Source of the DNA: CAZMXS01 sp964570325
GTDB taxonomy: Bacteria > Verrucomicrobiota > Kiritimatiellia > CAIQIC01 > CAZMXS01
Length of the DNA: 64,000 nucleotides
Reading direction: 5' to 3'
NCBI GenBank assembly: GCA_964570325.1
Contig: CAZMXS010000004.1
Location: forward strand, 1-64,000
Numbering within the stretch: position 1 is the first letter of the stretch; every line of letters starts with the position of its first letter. A program made the translations under genes and the position numbers. The notes under the pieces are model-generated. The model worked only from the letters and a program-made list of their open reading frames with translations, had not been told where the DNA came from and ran no database searches. Positions 62,300 to 64,000 of the stretch are shown one piece after another.

Positions 62300-63495
62300 A
62301 TGCGGCGGATCGCGACGCCACCGAAAGAAAATTGACCAATGTGTTTGAGCGTTACCTGACTGTCTGGGTGGCGCTCTGTATTGCGGGCGGCATCCTGTTG
62401 GGTAAAGTCGCGCCCGGGGTGGCCCAGTACCTCGACGGCCTGGCCGTCACCGTCAACGGCGCGCCGGTGGTTTCCATCCCGATCGCGATCTGTCTCTTCT
62501 TCATGATGTACCCGATCATGGTGAAGATAGACTTTGCGTCGGTGATCAAGGCCGGCCGCAGCGGGAAACCGGTTCTGTTGACTTTGTTCATCAACTGGGC
62601 CATCAAGCCGTTCACCATGTACGGCATCGCCTTGATATTCCTGGGCATCCTGTTCCGGGGCTTGATCGGCGCCGACGCGACCGACCTGGTCAAATTGCCG
62701 TTCGGACTCGATCTGCCGATCGGCGCGACCCACGGCGCGGGAACGGTCGTGCTGGCGGAAGGAGTCAAGCTGCTGCAGGTTCCGCTTTGGCGCAGCTATC
62801 TGGCCGGTTGCATCCTGCTGGGAATCGCACCCTGCACGGCGATGGTCCTGGTGTGGGGTTACCTGGCGCGCGGCAACGACGGCCTGACGCTGGTCATGGT
62901 GGCAATCAATTCGCTCACCATGCTCCTGCTGTACGGGCCGTTGGGCGGTTTCCTGCTGGGCGTCGGCCGGCTGCCGGTGCCGTGGCAGGCCCTGTTGCTC
63001 TCGATTGGCATTTATGTCGCGCTCCCGCTGGTGGCGGGGTATTTTTCCCGCCGCTGGATCATTCAGGCCAAGGGCGAAACCTGGTTCCGGGAGCGATTCC
63101 TGCATGTGCTCACGCCCATCACCATTATCGCCCTGTTGACCACCCTGGTCCTGCTCTTCAGCTTCAAGGGCGAAACGATCCTCGCCAATCCGCTCACCAT
63201 CCTGTGGATCGCGATCCCGCTGTTCATCCAAACCATGCTGATTTTCTGGCTCGGTTACGTTTTGGCCCGCCGACTTAAACTCTCCTACGCTGACGCCGCG
63301 CCCGCCGCGATGATCGGGGCCTCCAATCATTTCGAAGTGGCCATCGCCACGGCCACGATGCTCTTCGGCTTGTCATCCGGCGCGGCGCTGGCCACGGTCG
63401 TGGGCGTGCTGATCGAGGTGCCGGTGATGCTATGGCTGGTGCGTATTTGCATCCGAACGCAGAATTGGTTCAACAAACCCGGAGTGAAATCATGA
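62296..63495 (+). CDS. acr3: ACR3-family arsenite efflux permease (399 aa)
   Basis: About ten transmembrane helices with conserved ACR3 motifs: GIAPCTAMVLVWGYLARG (the essential Cys in TM4) and GASNHFEVAIATATMLFGL near the end. It exports As(III) by proton antiport. ATGA overlaps couple it to arsC before and arsM after. Confidence 0.95.
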   Translation: MNAADRDATERKLTNVFERYLTVWVALCIAGGILLGKVAPGVAQYLDGLAVTVNGAPVVSIPIAICLFFMMYPIMVKIDFASVIKAGRSGKPVLLTLFINWAIKPFTMYGIALIFLGILFRGLIGADATDLVKLPFGLDLPIGATHGAGTVVLAEGVKLLQVPLWRSYLAGCILLGIAPCTAMVLVWGYLARGNDGLTLVMVAINSLTMLLLYGPLGGFLLGVGRLPVPWQALLLSIGIYVALPLVAGYFSRRWIIQAKGETWFRERFLHVLTPITIIALLTTLVLLFSFKGETILANPLTILWIAIPLFIQTMLIFWLGYVLARRLKLSYADAAPAAMIGASNHFEVAIATATMLFGLSSGAALATVVGVLIEVPVMLWLVRICIRTQNWFNKPGVKS

Positions 63496-64000
63496 ACCGG
63501 GATTCAGATCGGTTGCGCCAGGAAGTGCGCAAGGGATATGCGGCGATCGCAACCGGCGGCGGCGCATGCTGCGGGCCGGGCGGGAGCTGCTGCGGAACAA
63601 CGGAAGCCGGCCACGTAGCCCAGGCGATCGGCTATTCCGATTCCGAACTGGCCACGCTGCCCGACGGCGCGAACATGGGGCTCTCCTGCGGCAATCCCGG
63701 CGCCCTTGCCGCGCTGCGGCCGGGCGAGCGCGTGCTGGACCTTGGCGCGGGCGGCGGCTTCGACGTTTTTTTGGTCGCCCAGCGGGTCGGTCCGCAAGGC
63801 CGCGCCATCGGCGTGGACATGACGCCGGAAATGGTGAGCAAGGCGCGACGCAACGCGGTGGTCTTCCGCGACCGGACCGGGCTGGACAACGTGGAGTTTC
63901 GGCTGGGCGAGATCGAGCATCTGCCGGTGGCCGACGCCAGCGTGGATGTGCTGATTTCCAATTGCGTGATCAATTTATCCCCCGACAAACCCCAGGTTTG
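63492..64000 (+). CDS. arsM: Arsenite S-adenosylmethionine methyltransferase, partial
   Basis: A Cys-rich N-terminus (ACCGPGGSCCG, then GLSCGNPG) precedes the SAM motif VLDLGAGGGFDVFL, and LISNCVINLSPDK marks the third arsenic-binding Cys region. These match ArsM. About 170 residues are visible; the C-terminus lies beyond the right edge. The ATG overlaps the ACR3 stop (ATGA). It makes methylated arsenicals, perhaps those moved by the upstream permease. Confidence 0.93.
   Translation, partial: MNRDSDRLRQEVRKGYAAIATGGGACCGPGGSCCGTTEAGHVAQAIGYSDSELATLPDGANMGLSCGNPGALAALRPGERVLDLGAGGGFDVFLVAQRVGPQGRAIGVDMTPEMVSKARRNAVVFRDRTGLDNVEFRLGEIEHLPVADASVDVLISNCVINLSPDKPQV

Noticed and set aside
1..64000. 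tRNA, rRNA, insertion sequences or prophage
   Set aside because: No cloverleaf, rRNA segment, transposase or phage gene was recognised by eye; a covariance search would be needed to exclude small RNAs.

Overview
The window is a chromosomal fragment from a GC-rich, probably Gram-negative bacterium. It most resembles the PVC superphylum, in the Verrucomicrobiota / Kiritimatiellota / Lentisphaerota direction. The basis is giant secreted proteins built from LamG and thrombospondin-type-3-like (DxDxDG) repeats with a common C-terminal domain, a type II secretion operon, and pseudopilins of FTLIE type. There is no rRNA or tRNA, so this placement is inference.

Region 1 (1-27 kb, all minus strand) holds three giant secreted-protein genes. 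The first runs off the left edge and ends here in an FG-GAP/VCBS-like propeller. The second (2918 aa) has LamG domains and a von Willebrand A domain. The third (3223 aa) carries both a complete M4 (thermolysin) and a complete S8 (subtilisin) protease. The second and third are each preceded by a gene for a small exported coiled-coil protein. Their junctions carry elaborate period-10 and period-7 repeats.

Region 2 (27-32.5 kb, minus) is a compact operon for an ExbB/MotA-like channel with a long coiled-coil tail, an exported NHL-type propeller protein and two ExbD-like proteins, followed by a YkgJ-type Cys-cluster protein. It looks like an ion-driven envelope machine. Region 3 (32.6-35.6 kb, plus) holds a D-2-hydroxyacid dehydrogenase and an Lrp-family regulator overlapping an aminotransferase gene.

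Region 4 (35.6-48.4 kb, minus) is a type II secretion operon in the order E-F-G-H-I-J-K-L(PilM/PilN fusion)-M-D, ending with a zinc-ribbon coiled-coil gene, behind a good sigma70-type promoter. It is a natural candidate for exporting the giant proteins. Region 5 (48.5-58 kb) holds a hybrid sensor kinase, a small helical protein, a class III nucleotide cyclase, a parallel beta-helix secreted protein and an M48 membrane protease.

Region 6 (58-64 kb, plus) is an arsenic resistance operon: arsR, a Cys-motif permease, three thiol-redox proteins, a CcdA-like electron carrier, thioredoxin-coupled arsC, ACR3 and arsM (cut by the right edge). Most genes overlap or nearly touch, and the promoter overlaps a dyad operator.

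The most unusual non-coding signal is a set of degenerate repeat tracts with strict 7-base periodicity (units such as GTTCAAA, GAATGGC, TCACCAT, GTTGGAC, ACTGATC). They abut stop codons at many genes, and one lies in frame inside gspI. A second class of about 10-base periodicity forms long hairpins.
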